Below are positions 25,000-35,600 of a stretch of DNA of 64,000 bases, piece by piece; within the stretch, counting starts at the first letter, position 1, and every line of letters starts with the position of its first letter. This stretch comes from an uncultured Saprospiraceae bacterium (GTDB taxonomy: Bacteria > Bacteroidota > Bacteroidia > Chitinophagales > Saprospiraceae): NCBI GenBank assembly GCA_938007965.1, contig CALLMH010000057.1, forward strand, positions 1 to 64,000. Direction: 5' to 3'. The position numbers were made by a program, and so were the translations under genes. A model generated the notes under the pieces. That model ran no database searches and was not told the origin of the DNA. It worked only from the letters and a program-made list of their open reading frames with translations.

Positions 25000-26583
25000 T
25001 TAATAAGCAAGTAAAATAAATACAACTAATAACAATAACGCTACAGCTTGGTACCTATAGTTCTGATACCAAGCCAGATCTTTGAGTGATGCAGTCTCAT
25101 GTATATACTCTTCTCTCGTCCAAACCACCTGAGCCAATTCTGCTTCTGTTTTTACAGATCCAAAGAAACTCGTAATATAAAGTACTACACAACATATCAA
25201 AAACTGTATAAATGCAACGTATAAGAAATTAGGTAGTCCTACATCCATTTTAAAATATTCAAAACTAATCAATGCGATAGTCATTACAGATCCAATAATA
25301 ATAGAGAAGACAGCACCTGTATTATTTGCCTTTCTAGTAAATAATCCCATTACAAATAAGGCAACAATCGGCGGGCAGAACCAAGCTAGTGTATTCTGTA
25401 GATAATCCCACAACTTCTCAAAGTTGCCTATCTGTGGTGCCCATACGATAGCTATTATCATCACTACTAGTGTAATAATACGACCATACATCATCAGTGC
25501 GGCAGAAGATGCATCCGGCTTAAACTTCTTAATAAAGTCCATAGTGATCAGCGTAGAAACTGAGTTCAATCCTGAATCTAGACTAGACATCATCGCCGCT
25601 ATCAATCCTGCCAACACAATCCCCAAAAGACCTGTAGGTAACAAATCAAATAACATCGTAGGATAGATCATATCCATATCTGTAGCTTCTGGATATAGGA
25701 CTCTTGCAAATGCTCCAGGGAAAACCATAATAAACAAAATAGAAAGCTTCAAAAATCCTGCAAAGATCGCTCCCCACTGTCCCTGTCTGATGTTCTTAGC
25801 GGCTAGTGTACGCTGGGTGATGTACTGATTCGTTCCCCAAAAATAGAAACCAATTAATAACACTCCTGTGAAGACCGATGGCCATGGCATGGTCTCATCA
25901 TCAATGGGTTTCATCACTTTGAAATGATCCATATCAGTAATAGCGTATACAGAATTCCATCCATCATCCAAGGCATTATATGCATAGATCGTAATCATCA
26001 ATGATCCCAATATGAGTATTACCGCTTGGACTGCATCTGTATACATCACAGCACTTAAGCCTCCAGTAATCGTATACACTCCAGCTATGATCGCTAGACC
26101 TATGATGATCTGCCATAGTGCTAACTCAGGAAATATCAAATTGATCACCAATCCTCCTGCGTACAGTGTCGCGGCTATATCTACCAATATATTAAGAATG
26201 ATAGCGATACTCGATGCGTAAGCCCTCACCAAATAAGAATATCGTCTTTCTAAGTACTCGGGTATGGTGAATATCTTGTTCTTTAAATAAAATGGAAGAA
26301 AGAAAACAGCAAACAGAATCAGAATCACTACAGCCATCCATTCGTAACTGTATACCGAGAATCCATCTTTGTATCCTGCCCCAGCCAGACCTACTAAGCT
26401 ATTACTCGACATATTGGAGGCAAACAGAGAGAATCCTATGATAGGCCACGTAAGATTTCTCCCCGCAAGGAAGTAGTCCTCTGCATTTTTATGCTTGTTT
26501 CCAAAATAGAAGCCTAATGCTACAACAGCCAATAGATAAAATATAATAATCCCTAGATCAAGGGAGGAGAGGTTGAATTCCAT
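25000..26583 (-). CDS. SSS-family sodium/solute symporter, likely sugar
   Basis: A 527-residue inner-membrane protein with about 14 helices, of the sodium:solute symporter (SGLT-like) family. Diagnostic features are the AEDYFLAGRNLTWP segment after the first helix, the FASNMSSNSLVGLAGAGY sodium-site region and the later ITGGLSAVMYTDAVQ signature. Context next to trehalase, an alpha-glucosidase and an MFS carrier suggests that it imports glucose or a related sugar with Na+. It lies 21 bases downstream of the MFS gene. Substrate is inferred from neighbours only. Confidence 0.88.
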   Translation of the reverse strand: MEFNLSSLDLGIIIFYLLAVVALGFYFGNKHKNAEDYFLAGRNLTWPIIGFSLFASNMSSNSLVGLAGAGYKDGFSVYSYEWMAVVILILFAVFFLPFYLKNKIFTIPEYLERRYSYLVRAYASSIAIILNILVDIAATLYAGGLVINLIFPELALWQIIIGLAIIAGVYTITGGLSAVMYTDAVQAVILILGSLMITIYAYNALDDGWNSVYAITDMDHFKVMKPIDDETMPWPSVFTGVLLIGFYFWGTNQYITQRTLAAKNIRQGQWGAIFAGFLKLSILFIMVFPGAFARVLYPEATDMDMIYPTMLFDLLPTGLLGIVLAGLIAAMMSSLDSGLNSVSTLITMDFIKKFKPDASSAALMMYGRIITLVVMIIAIVWAPQIGNFEKLWDYLQNTLAWFCPPIVALFVMGLFTRKANNTGAVFSIIIGSVMTIALISFEYFKMDVGLPNFLYVAFIQFLICCVVLYITSFFGSVKTEAELAQVVWTREEYIHETASLKDLAWYQNYRYQAVALLLLVVFILLAY

Positions 26584-26604
26584 AATTTGATTCTTTGGTC
26601 CAAA

Positions 26605-27945
26605 TTAAGAATTTTCCACAGACATCTTAGTTGTTTTATCACTTTTTATCATAAGCGTACATATACAAGCTATGACCAGTAGAACACCAGCAAATGTGAT
26701 CGCATTTCTTGGATCATTTCCTAGAAAATTTTTGAGCACGAATCCAAATGTCAAAGTCTGAAAAATCATCGGTATCACTATCATCATATTGATAATCCCC
26801 ATATATACGCCGTATCTTTCTTTTGGTATATCACTTACCACCATAAGGTATGGTATCCCCATCATACTCGCCCACCCTATACCGAATCCTGTAATAGCGA
26901 AGAATAGTAGATACTTATTCGCAATGTATGGAAAGGCTAAAAAACCTACCGCAGCTAATATCAAACAAAATGCGTGTACGTACTTAGGTTGATATTTCTT
27001 AGCAAATCCGACCAATGCAAATGCAACTAAGAAGGTGACAATATTGTACCATCCATTGACTAGGCCTGACCAACTTACCGCTTCTCCATATGCGAGTTTA
27101 TTACTTTCTGGTGTGGCATCCCATACTGACAGGGCTATACTTTTGGAGGAATTTTGCCAGTAACAAAACAGGGCATACCATTGAAACAAATACACCAATG
27201 CTAGCTGCCACATGACCTTTGGCATATCTTTTATTGCAGAAAATATTTCTATAATGGGGCCGAATGTATTGCCTTTTTCACTTTTCAGCTTTGCTAATTC
27301 TTCTGGTGCGGGGGGAATCTCATTCGTATGACTGATACTCCATAATATAGAGGCTATAGAACAAAACGCTCCTAGAAAAAATGATGCGTACACCCACGTT
27401 GGCAATGATCCAGTAGAATGATCTTCGACTCCAGTAATATATACAATGATAAGCGGAAAAATAAACAGAGATACATTAGATAATGTCTGCCCCAAACCTG
27501 TAAAAAAGCTCTGCATCTGAAAACCCATAGGCTGCTGCTCTGTATCTAACTGATCGGCTATAAGTGCTCGATATGGCTCCATTGCTGTATTATTCCCAGC
27601 GTCTAATATCCATAGTAATCCTGCCGCCATCCAAAGCGAACTACTAAATGGGAATGCCAAAAGCGTCAAACTGCAAAGAATGGCACCCACAAGAAAATAT
27701 GGCTTCCTTCTTCCGAACTTCGGGCTCCAAGTCTTATCACTCATCGCACCGATTATAGGCTGTACCAATAGTCCAGTGACGGGTCCAGCTAAGTGCAAAA
27801 TAGGAATCTGATCAGGACTAGCACCTAAGAAATCATAAATTGGAGTCACAGCACTTTGCTGAAGTCCAAAGCTATACTGTATACCGAAAAAACCTACGTT
27901 CATATTTAATATCTGCCAAAAACTCAACTTAGGTTTGTTACTCAT
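26605..27945 (-). CDS. MFS sugar transporter, SLC45/maltose-permease-like
   Basis: A 446-residue 12-helix major facilitator. The N-terminal half has FFGIQYSFGLQQSAVTPIY and the loop motif GAMSDKTWSPKFGRRKPY, both typical of the SLC45 and MalT-like sucrose/maltose/trehalose carriers. A paired motif occurs in the second half. It is placed between the GH13 glucosidase and the symporter, so import of intact disaccharides for intracellular cleavage by the glucosidase is a reasonable inference. No binding-protein component is present. Confidence 0.85.
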   Translation of the reverse strand: MSNKPKLSFWQILNMNVGFFGIQYSFGLQQSAVTPIYDFLGASPDQIPILHLAGPVTGLLVQPIIGAMSDKTWSPKFGRRKPYFLVGAILCSLTLLAFPFSSSLWMAAGLLWILDAGNNTAMEPYRALIADQLDTEQQPMGFQMQSFFTGLGQTLSNVSLFIFPLIIVYITGVEDHSTGSLPTWVYASFFLGAFCSIASILWSISHTNEIPPAPEELAKLKSEKGNTFGPIIEIFSAIKDMPKVMWQLALVYLFQWYALFCYWQNSSKSIALSVWDATPESNKLAYGEAVSWSGLVNGWYNIVTFLVAFALVGFAKKYQPKYVHAFCLILAAVGFLAFPYIANKYLLFFAITGFGIGWASMMGIPYLMVVSDIPKERYGVYMGIINMMIVIPMIFQTLTFGFVLKNFLGNDPRNAITFAGVLLVIACICTLMIKSDKTTKMSVENS

Positions 27946-28013
27946 AATCTATTTTTTGCTTTTTCAAATATCAATACAATCTTCGCTTCAAATATACAAT
28001 CTAGCTCGCTTAC

Positions 28014-29675
28014 TTAGTCTTTTCTAAGTTTCAATATTCTAGCCTCCCATGGCTGTAATATATTGACCTTCCCATATTCTTGGTTACTTACAACAAATAT
28101 ATAATCTGACATATCAAAGTCGACCATCTCTTCTTCATCACTATGATTTAGCATGACTATAAATGTATCATTTTCATCCGACCTTTTGTAGAAAAACAGA
28201 TTCTTTGATTCTTGTGGTATTATTTCAAAACTGCCATAGATGAATGTTTTATTTCTTTTTCTAAATTCCAACATCATTTTGTAGAATTCTAATATACTGC
28301 CTCTACCTTCCGCAATAGCGGCTTCGGCGTTGATCTCTGTGTAGTTAGGGTTTACTTTTATCCATGGCTCTCCATCGGTAAATCCTGCATGTTTCTCAGC
28401 ATTCCATTGCATCGGAGTACGCACATTGTCTCTACCATTTTCATGCACTAGCTTTAGAAATTCTTCGGTAGACACTCCTTTCTTCTTGAATTCTTCGTGA
28501 AAATTATGCGTTTCTACATCTTTATAATCATCGATCGAATCAAAGTGTACATTGGTCATTCCAAGTTCAGAACCTTGATAAATACACGGAGTTCCTCTCA
28601 GCGTAAGTACCATCGTAGCTAATAATTTGGCACTTTTTTTTCTGTAATCCTCATCATTTCCAAATCTTGATACCAGTCTCGGAAAATCGTGATTGTCTAG
28701 AAAAATACTGATCCATCCAGAATCACCCATAGCTTCATCCCAATCACTGAAAATCCGTTTCACATCAGACCAATCGTAAGGAACAGGATCAAACTTCCCG
28801 AATTCCCCATGGCCAAGAAACATATGGTCTAAGTGAAAAATCATATTCAACTCTCCCCTATCATGCCCTACATATTTGAGTCCCACTTCTGTATTAATCC
28901 CAGGTCCTTCTCCCACCGTCATGATGTCATAGTTCTTAAGCACTCTTTCGTACATCTCATTAATATAGGTGTGCACTTTGGGTCCATTAGAGTAGACGTG
29001 CTCTATGATCTCATTCAACATATCATATTGGGCATCAGCAAATTCTAATCGCTTAGATATCAATGGTATTACATCCATTCTAAATCCATTAATTCCTTTA
29101 TCTAACCAGAATTTCAGGATGTCACATATCGAATCTCTGACCGCTGGATTCTCCCAATTAAGATCAGGTTGTTTCTCTGTAAAAAGATGAAGATAATAAT
29201 CATCTGTCGCTTCATTATACTTCCAGGCACTGCCCCCGAAAAATGAAGGCCAGTTATTAGGCTCTTTGCCATCTTTTCCGTCTTTCCAGATATAATAATC
29301 CCTGTACTTACTGTCTTTTGATCTTTTAGCATCTTGGAACCATTCGTGTTCGTCTGAGGTATGATTCACTACGAGATCCATGATCAACTTCATCCCACGA
29401 CTGTGCAGTCCAGCAAGAAGCTCATCGAAGTCTGCCATCGTTCCAAACTCAGGATGGATATCATAATAATCACTAATATCATATCCATTATCATCATTAG
29501 GTGACTTATATATCGGTGAGAGCCAGATGATATCTACCCCCAAATTTTTTAAATAGTCCAGTTTTGAAATGATCCCTTGTAGGTCACCGATTCCATCTCC
29601 ATTACTATCTTTGAAGCTTCGTGGATATATCTGATATATGACTTCTTCTTTCCACCACGTCTTTAATTGCTGCAT
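28014..29675 (-). CDS. GH13 alpha-glucosidase (oligo-1,6-glucosidase type)
   Basis: A roughly 553-residue glycoside hydrolase family 13 enzyme cleaving alpha-linked glucose from oligosaccharides. Motifs in order are VIYQIYPRSF, GIGDLQGI, DLVVNHTSDEH, the nucleophile Asp near 198 in GFRMDVI, the acid/base Glu near 255 in TVGEGPG, and the third acidic residue in FLDNHDFPR (about 327). There is no signal peptide, so it should be cytosolic and act on sugars brought in by the adjacent MFS carrier. The ATG at 29675 fits family N-termini better than the ATG at 29711. Confidence 0.92.
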   Translation of the reverse strand: MQQLKTWWKEEVIYQIYPRSFKDSNGDGIGDLQGIISKLDYLKNLGVDIIWLSPIYKSPNDDNGYDISDYYDIHPEFGTMADFDELLAGLHSRGMKLIMDLVVNHTSDEHEWFQDAKRSKDSKYRDYYIWKDGKDGKEPNNWPSFFGGSAWKYNEATDDYYLHLFTEKQPDLNWENPAVRDSICDILKFWLDKGINGFRMDVIPLISKRLEFADAQYDMLNEIIEHVYSNGPKVHTYINEMYERVLKNYDIMTVGEGPGINTEVGLKYVGHDRGELNMIFHLDHMFLGHGEFGKFDPVPYDWSDVKRIFSDWDEAMGDSGWISIFLDNHDFPRLVSRFGNDEDYRKKSAKLLATMVLTLRGTPCIYQGSELGMTNVHFDSIDDYKDVETHNFHEEFKKKGVSTEEFLKLVHENGRDNVRTPMQWNAEKHAGFTDGEPWIKVNPNYTEINAEAAIAEGRGSILEFYKMMLEFRKRNKTFIYGSFEIIPQESKNLFFYKRSDENDTFIVMLNHSDEEEMVDFDMSDYIFVVSNQEYGKVNILQPWEARILKLRKD

Positions 29676-29780
29676 TATTTTCAAAATTGTTGTTTGAACT
29701 CCATAATCCATAATGAGACTATGTCACTAGTATCTCAGTATATTTATTAAAGTATGTTTTTTGTAATCCTGTTCGAAAGA

Positions 29781-31406
29781 TTATTGTGTGTTCTCTGAGA
29801 TGTATGTTTTCATTGCTAGATAGACACCATTGCTCCATCCGAATCCGTCTTGTACTGGATATTCTCCTCCTCCAGCTTCTAAGCTTAGATCTTGTACATT
29901 ATATTTCTCCACGAATTTTCCAGTATTCTGATATACTTTTTCGTTGATAGCGACCCATCTCTTTGCTATTTTTACAGCTAAGGCTTTATAACCGTAATTG
30001 TCTAGACCTTTTACAGTCATCCATTGGAGTGGTGCCCATCCGTTTGGTGCATCCCATTGTTGCCCAGTATTAATTAATGTTGTTACTACACCACCAGGTT
30101 TTAAAAAATAATTTTCGACTGTAGCTGATATGCTACTAGCTTGTTTTTTATCTGCCATTTGAAAAAACAAAGGATACACCATGGCCAATGATTTAATTCC
30201 CGTTTGATTTTTCTTCTTCCAATTGTAATCTTCGAAAGTACCATCATCAGCAATCATATATTTATTGAGAAAATCCATCCTTGACTGCATACTCGTCATT
30301 AGTTCACCTTTTAACTCCCCATCAATATCTAGGTGATTCACTATTACTCGCTCAAGTCCATATAATAGTGCATTCAAATCTACAGGTATGATGTCAGTCG
30401 TCTCTATGGTATTGATAGTCTTACCATCCGCGAACCAACGAGAAGTATAATCCCATCCTGACTCCGCCCCTGACCTCAGATCACTGTACATTTTTTCTCC
30501 GCCTTTTGTATCTTGCACTTGCAGAAAATCTTCTCGATACGATTCTTGTCTTGGGGTAATCCCCTTATCGAAATATCTATTGACAAGGCCGACATCTGAT
30601 TTCACAACGTGTTGATTAGCATCATCTACTTCACCATCGGTATCCATCCAAAATCTCCACTCACTTATCAATGCATCCTTATATTTATCATAGACGTAAT
30701 CGCCCTTCTCGTCGGCATATAACTTGACCATCTGAGAGAAAAATGGCGGTTGGGATCTAGTCTTGTAGTACTTCCGATTTCCATTTGGAATATGTCCTAC
30801 CGTCTTTATGAGATAGGCGAAATTATCCAACATGTTTTCTATCAGTTGAAATTCACCGCTCTCAACCAAACCTAACATCGTAAAGTAACTATCCCAATAA
30901 TAGACTTCTCTGAATCTACCTCCTGGAACTATATATGGATGTGGCAGAGCTATGAGTGTACTTCCCTCTTGTGTCTCATCGGACTCCCTCTTGAGCACAG
31001 GCCATAGTGCTTCTACGTGTTCCTTAGCGGAGCGGCTGGCATCTGATTCGAAATCCGAGGAGATAGATTCAGGTGTCTCAAAATGATCTTCAACAAAAGC
31101 GGATAGATCAAAGTCGTCCTTATCTTTTGCCGATAAATATGCTTTATTAATTATCTGGGAATCATATTTCGCTGTACAGTCTACAAATGTCTTACTGTCT
31201 TCGAACACTCCTCCCATCTGTACAGCCACAAATAATTTTGGATACAATTCGTCCGGAGTAGATAAGTCGGCTGATTTGCTTTCTTTAGATAAGTCTGGAG
31301 ATTGTAGCTTCCCTGCCGCGTTATCATCTGACATTTTACAACTAGAACTAAAAAAGATAAGAGAAACAAATAGTGATAAATGTACAGCGATTTTGAAAAT
31401 TTTCAT
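29781..31406 (-). CDS. treA: Trehalase, GH37, lipoprotein
   Basis: A 541-residue enzyme that splits trehalose into two glucose molecules. Both family signatures are present: PGGRFREVYYWDSYF near residue 160 and QWDAPNGWAPLQ near residue 450, plus the late GGGEYPVQDGFGWSNG block. A lipobox (SSSC, Cys23) makes it a periplasmic or surface lipoprotein, unlike the soluble periplasmic enzyme of E. coli. The glucose released could feed the sodium symporter downstream. It precedes the GH13 gene by about 100 bases on the same strand. Confidence 0.93.
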   Translation of the reverse strand: MKIFKIAVHLSLFVSLIFFSSSCKMSDDNAAGKLQSPDLSKESKSADLSTPDELYPKLFVAVQMGGVFEDSKTFVDCTAKYDSQIINKAYLSAKDKDDFDLSAFVEDHFETPESISSDFESDASRSAKEHVEALWPVLKRESDETQEGSTLIALPHPYIVPGGRFREVYYWDSYFTMLGLVESGEFQLIENMLDNFAYLIKTVGHIPNGNRKYYKTRSQPPFFSQMVKLYADEKGDYVYDKYKDALISEWRFWMDTDGEVDDANQHVVKSDVGLVNRYFDKGITPRQESYREDFLQVQDTKGGEKMYSDLRSGAESGWDYTSRWFADGKTINTIETTDIIPVDLNALLYGLERVIVNHLDIDGELKGELMTSMQSRMDFLNKYMIADDGTFEDYNWKKKNQTGIKSLAMVYPLFFQMADKKQASSISATVENYFLKPGGVVTTLINTGQQWDAPNGWAPLQWMTVKGLDNYGYKALAVKIAKRWVAINEKVYQNTGKFVEKYNVQDLSLEAGGGEYPVQDGFGWSNGVYLAMKTYISENTQ

Positions 31407-31871
31407 TTTATACCGTTGGGTGAATAAACATACTAATGATAGATCCTAAAATAAGCACCCATAGATATAAATGCTCAAATTCTGCATCGAATATACAAAT
31501 CAAAATAAGATATGGCATAATGTGCCCACTATTAAATTTATGTTGTAAGTAATCAAGAATCAGTATCTTCTTTTATTACTAGCATTATGCATTGGGGCTG
31601 CGTACTGAAGGTTTGAAGAATATCAGTCTTCGTAAAACTAAACTGACTAAAGCCAATTTTACTTGTTACAGCAACTTTAAAAATTCCAGAATTCAGGAAG
31701 TGCTCTTACATATGATCATCCCTAATTGTGTGATGCTGTAAAAACCCAAGAGAAATATGGAAATTATGGTAAGATATGGTAAAATATGGAATCGAGAAAG
31801 CTGTCGAACATAAAAAATGCGCTACCTAAACTTAATTAGATAGCGCATTGATATTTTGATTGTTGGTCTGT
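31407..31871. other. Gene-free stretch between the trehalase and fasciclin genes
   Basis: These 465 bases contain the upstream region of the trehalase operon on the left and the fasciclin terminator on the right. A short imperfect repetition of the word tatggtaa/aatatgg occurs around 31766-31792. No reading frame or RNA gene was recognised. Confidence 0.5.
31812..31849 (-). terminator. Rho-independent terminator of the fasciclin gene
   Basis: On the minus strand a 14-base stem with one mismatch (arms 31836-31849 and 31816-31829) is followed by a run of T residues, beginning about 22 bases after the fasciclin stop codon. Confidence 0.85.
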
Positions 31872-32402
31872 TTACTTAGGCATTACTACTGTATCTATGG
31901 CGTGGATTACACCGTTGGATGCAGCGACATCTGTCATGATGATTGTAGATACATTACCAGCTTCATCCGTAAGGATTACATTTTTACCTTTTAGAGATGC
32001 TACTAATTTACCACCTTGTATTGTAGGAATTGTAAAGCTTCCTTCATTTTTCTTTATTGCAGCTAATACATCCGCGGCCATAAACTTGCCACTTACCACG
32101 TGATATGTTAATACTGATGAAAGTGTAGCTTTGTTTTCTGGCTTCAATAGTGTTTCCACAGTACCCTCAGCTAGCTTACCGAAAGCATCATTTGTTGGTG
32201 CGAATACTGTAAACGGTCCCTCACTGTTCAAAGTTTCTACTAAGTCAGCCGCTTTTACCGCCGTTACTAGTGTTGTGAAGTTATCATTTCCTGCAGCTAC
32301 GCCTACAATTGTCTGTGGTTCAGTCTCTACTGGTTGAGTACTAGCAAATGAAGATGTAAATGCAAAAGCTACTACTAGTAAAGTCGATAATATGTTTTTC
32401 AT
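31872..32402 (-). CDS. Secreted fasciclin (FAS1) domain protein
   Basis: A 176-residue exported protein with a signal peptide cut near residue 20 and a single FAS1 domain (about 40-175). The conserved boxes are EGPFTVFAPTNDAFGKL, LTYHVVSGKF and GVIHAIDTVVMP. FAS1 proteins mediate adhesion or matrix contacts; a role in surface attachment is inferred. It has its own terminator and two long inverted repeats in its upstream region, so it is probably a single-gene unit with its own control despite lying inside the sugar block. Confidence 0.9.
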   Translation of the reverse strand: MKNILSTLLVVAFAFTSSFASTQPVETEPQTIVGVAAGNDNFTTLVTAVKAADLVETLNSEGPFTVFAPTNDAFGKLAEGTVETLLKPENKATLSSVLTYHVVSGKFMAADVLAAIKKNEGSFTIPTIQGGKLVASLKGKNVILTDEAGNVSTIIMTDVAASNGVIHAIDTVVMPK

Positions 32403-32404
32403 AA

Positions 32405-32490
32405 TTAAGTATTATTTGGTTATTTAATACTTAAGTAACATTACCTATGAATATTTTGTTTAATATTTATTGAAAATAATTAAACAAAAT
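32405..32490. promoter_or_regulatory. Two perfect inverted repeats upstream of the fasciclin gene
   Basis: ttaagtatta (32405-32414) and taatacttaa (32425-32434) form an exact ten-base inverted repeat two bases from the start codon. A second exact pair of twelve bases, attttgtttaat (32453-32464) and attaaacaaaat (32479-32490), lies just upstream. Both are symmetric and AT-rich. They could be operators or leader structures that affect translation or mRNA stability. Confidence 0.55.
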
Positions 32491-32627
32491 GGAGAGTGTA
32501 TAAGTCTTTTTATTTCACTGATGTTAAAATATGCATACGTGTTTCTTATTACTAGTCTAAGATCAAACCAATAAGAACTTAATGATATGTCTGTGATTTA
32601 TTAAAAAGTGATCGGTCTAAATTCTTG

Positions 32628-35600
32628 CTAATTTCGCTTAGGAGAATCTAATATCAAATGTGTACCTGAATTTACTAATATTAATTTTCTGCCATCGTCC
32701 AATTCAATAATCTTACGTGAATTTAAGTTATCGGGTAAGCCAAGTTCTTCAATTCCATCAAACCCTGATTTGGCATCAATGAATGCACCGAGTGTAGCTC
32801 CTGACATTCCTGCATTAGCACCCAACTCTGTCAAAAAATCTAAGTGATTACTTATATAAGTGACCTCGCCATTGGCAGATACTGTAAAATCCTGTATCGT
32901 ATTGAATTGGGCCTCTCTAGGCAATGGTATCGATTCGAAACCGGTATCTGTACCAAGGAATACCATTGATCTTTGCTCTCTTATGGTTTTATGTTCGATA
33001 ATTACACCTTCTTCGCCTCCTGTTAGATCAGATATGTCATCCACTTCTGCAAAGTCAGAAAATTTCTGATATTTTTTCTTCAGTAAAGGAGCTTGCGATA
33101 ATAATCTTTCTAATCCTACAAATGTTTTTCTACCATCAAAATATGGCGTGAATATAATCGGTTCTGGTTGCCCATTTTTATCCAAATCAACTACATACAT
33201 ATCAACAGTGCCTGTAGAATCAGATCTCCACTTGAAGTTAGTCCCAACATTTCCCGCTAATATATCAAGTCGTCCATCATTATTCACATCCGCTACTTCG
33301 ATACTATTCCATAGCCCCGTAGAGTTATTGAGTACATGATCATCTTTCAAACTTAGGGTTCCGTCTCCTTTATTTTCTAAGATATTTATACCCATCCAAT
33401 CTCCGCACGTAATCAGGTCAAAATCTCCATCTCCATCGATATCTTTCCAATCGCTATCGGTCACCATACCTATTCTCGTTTTATTCGCTATGTCGACTCC
33501 TCCTCCTTGTTTATTTCTCAATACAAAACTATAAGGCGATAATCCATAAGATCTAGGAATCGATCTTGCACCTACGAAAATATCTACAAAGCCATCTCCA
33601 TCAAAATCAGCGGTTGATACTGTACTGCCATTGGTATGAGGCAACGACAAAGGCACCCGAAACAGTTTTCCTTTATCATTGAGGTATAATCTATCTTCGA
33701 GTAACTTATCCAATTCATTTACATCACTTCCGCCACTGACGACGTACAAGTCTAAATCACCATCATTATCAAAATCAAAGAATTCAGCATCTACATCTTC
33801 ATATTTCGAATCATTCTGAAAATCTGCAACTAGCTGCTTTTTGAATCCACCATTTTTCGTTCCGTAGTATAATCGAGACTCTAGGAGTCTACCATTCCCC
33901 ACAAACAAATCTGAAATACCATCCCCATTGATATCAGCGTAAGCGACAGCTGGCCCTTCTTTAGATAGTGCCTCTGGAATCAATTTCTCGTAGTCAAAGT
34001 CAGCAAATTGATTTTCTATTTGATTGTAGATGAAGTCTTCAGTCTTCGCCACTTTATCATATTCTGGATAGTTATATTTTTTTAGACCATCCTTTTTAGT
34101 CACTAGTAATTCTTCATTGATAGGTGGCTGGTCAATCACTTGATATCTACCATCTGGCCATATCACATATACTGACTCGATAGCCGATATATCTCCTAAT
34201 CCGATATGGATACTATGTGTACTCGAAGATTGATACCCTCTGGTAGTCACGTATTGATTTGTAAACATCGCACCACCAGCGTATACTATTACCTTGGCCC
34301 CTTTGTGTGTCTGGGCATCATCACCAGTACTTAGTTTTACAGACAGGTAGTTTCCATTATTTTCACTTTTATTCTCTATTAATGAAGCTGGCGCGTTGAT
34401 ATTATTCACAATGAGATCAAGATCACCGTCCTGATCAAAATCGGCATATGCGGCACCATTAGAGAATGTTGGCTGACCTATGAGAGAGGAATTTAGGTCA
34501 GAGAAATCTCCATTCTCATCTTGACTGAACAATATATTCGGTAATTTTTCCGATGGCATCTTTGATAGCATACCTTCTAGTTCCCCAGGTTCATTGGTTC
34601 GGTCGCCTAGCTGGTTGATATAGTTGATATAATCTAGATCATTAGGCCTGCGAAATATCCCGTTCGTAATATAGATATCATTCTTACCATTATTGTCGAA
34701 ATCTTGAAGTAGAACGGACCATGACCAGTCCGTAGCATACGTCTTGGTACTCAATGCTATATCCATAAATCCCCCACGCTTATTTTGTCTTTGGAAGTGA
34801 TTTCTAGCATACTGCGCATCAAAACCAAGATCCTTTCGAACATTAAAAATTTGATCTGTGTCTTCTCCGCCAGACTTCATTGCCACAGATTTCTTGTACG
34901 GAAGCATATCGGTAGTAAATATATCAGCCCGTCCGTCATTGTTCATATCTTTTATATCTACTCCCATGGTAAACTTCGAACTATGCTGAATCAAATCGTC
35001 TTGAGATTCTGTGAAGGTGCCATTTTTGTTATTGATATAGATGTAATCATTTTCATGAAAATCATTACCTACATAGATATCGTCCCATCCATCATTATTA
35101 ATATCCGCTACAGATAGAGCTAGACCGTAGCCAAGTGCACTGCTATATATACCCGCTTTCTTAGTTACATCTACGAATTTTTTCTCTTCAGTATTCAATC
35201 TATTTTCAAAAAGGCGGTCACCAGACTCTAGGTCTTGTACTTCTCGTAGGTCAGATCTACCGTAACTCCGCACTGAGTGTATAGAGTGATTGAGCAAATA
35301 CATGTCTAGGTCCCCATCGTGATCATAATCAAAGAAACCCGCATGTGTCGAGTACCCACTAAAATCCAGTCCGTATGATTGAGATGATTCTGTAAATGTT
35401 AGGTCTCCGTTATTGATATAGAGCATATTATGAGTACCTGGTGCAGAAGTTTTACTTACTTTACATACATAGATGTCATTATATCCATCACCATTTACAT
35501 CATCGATAGATACTCCCGTAGACCAAGATGTAGATTGATCTATCTTAGCACTTTCGGTAATATTTTCGAAAGATAATCCACCATTATTTATGTATACTTC

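Noticed and set aside
29676-29711. Upstream ATG of the GH13 gene adding twelve residues
   Set aside because: The extra residues are not a signal peptide, and GH13 relatives start at the internal Met just before the WWKEEVIYQIYPRSF segment.
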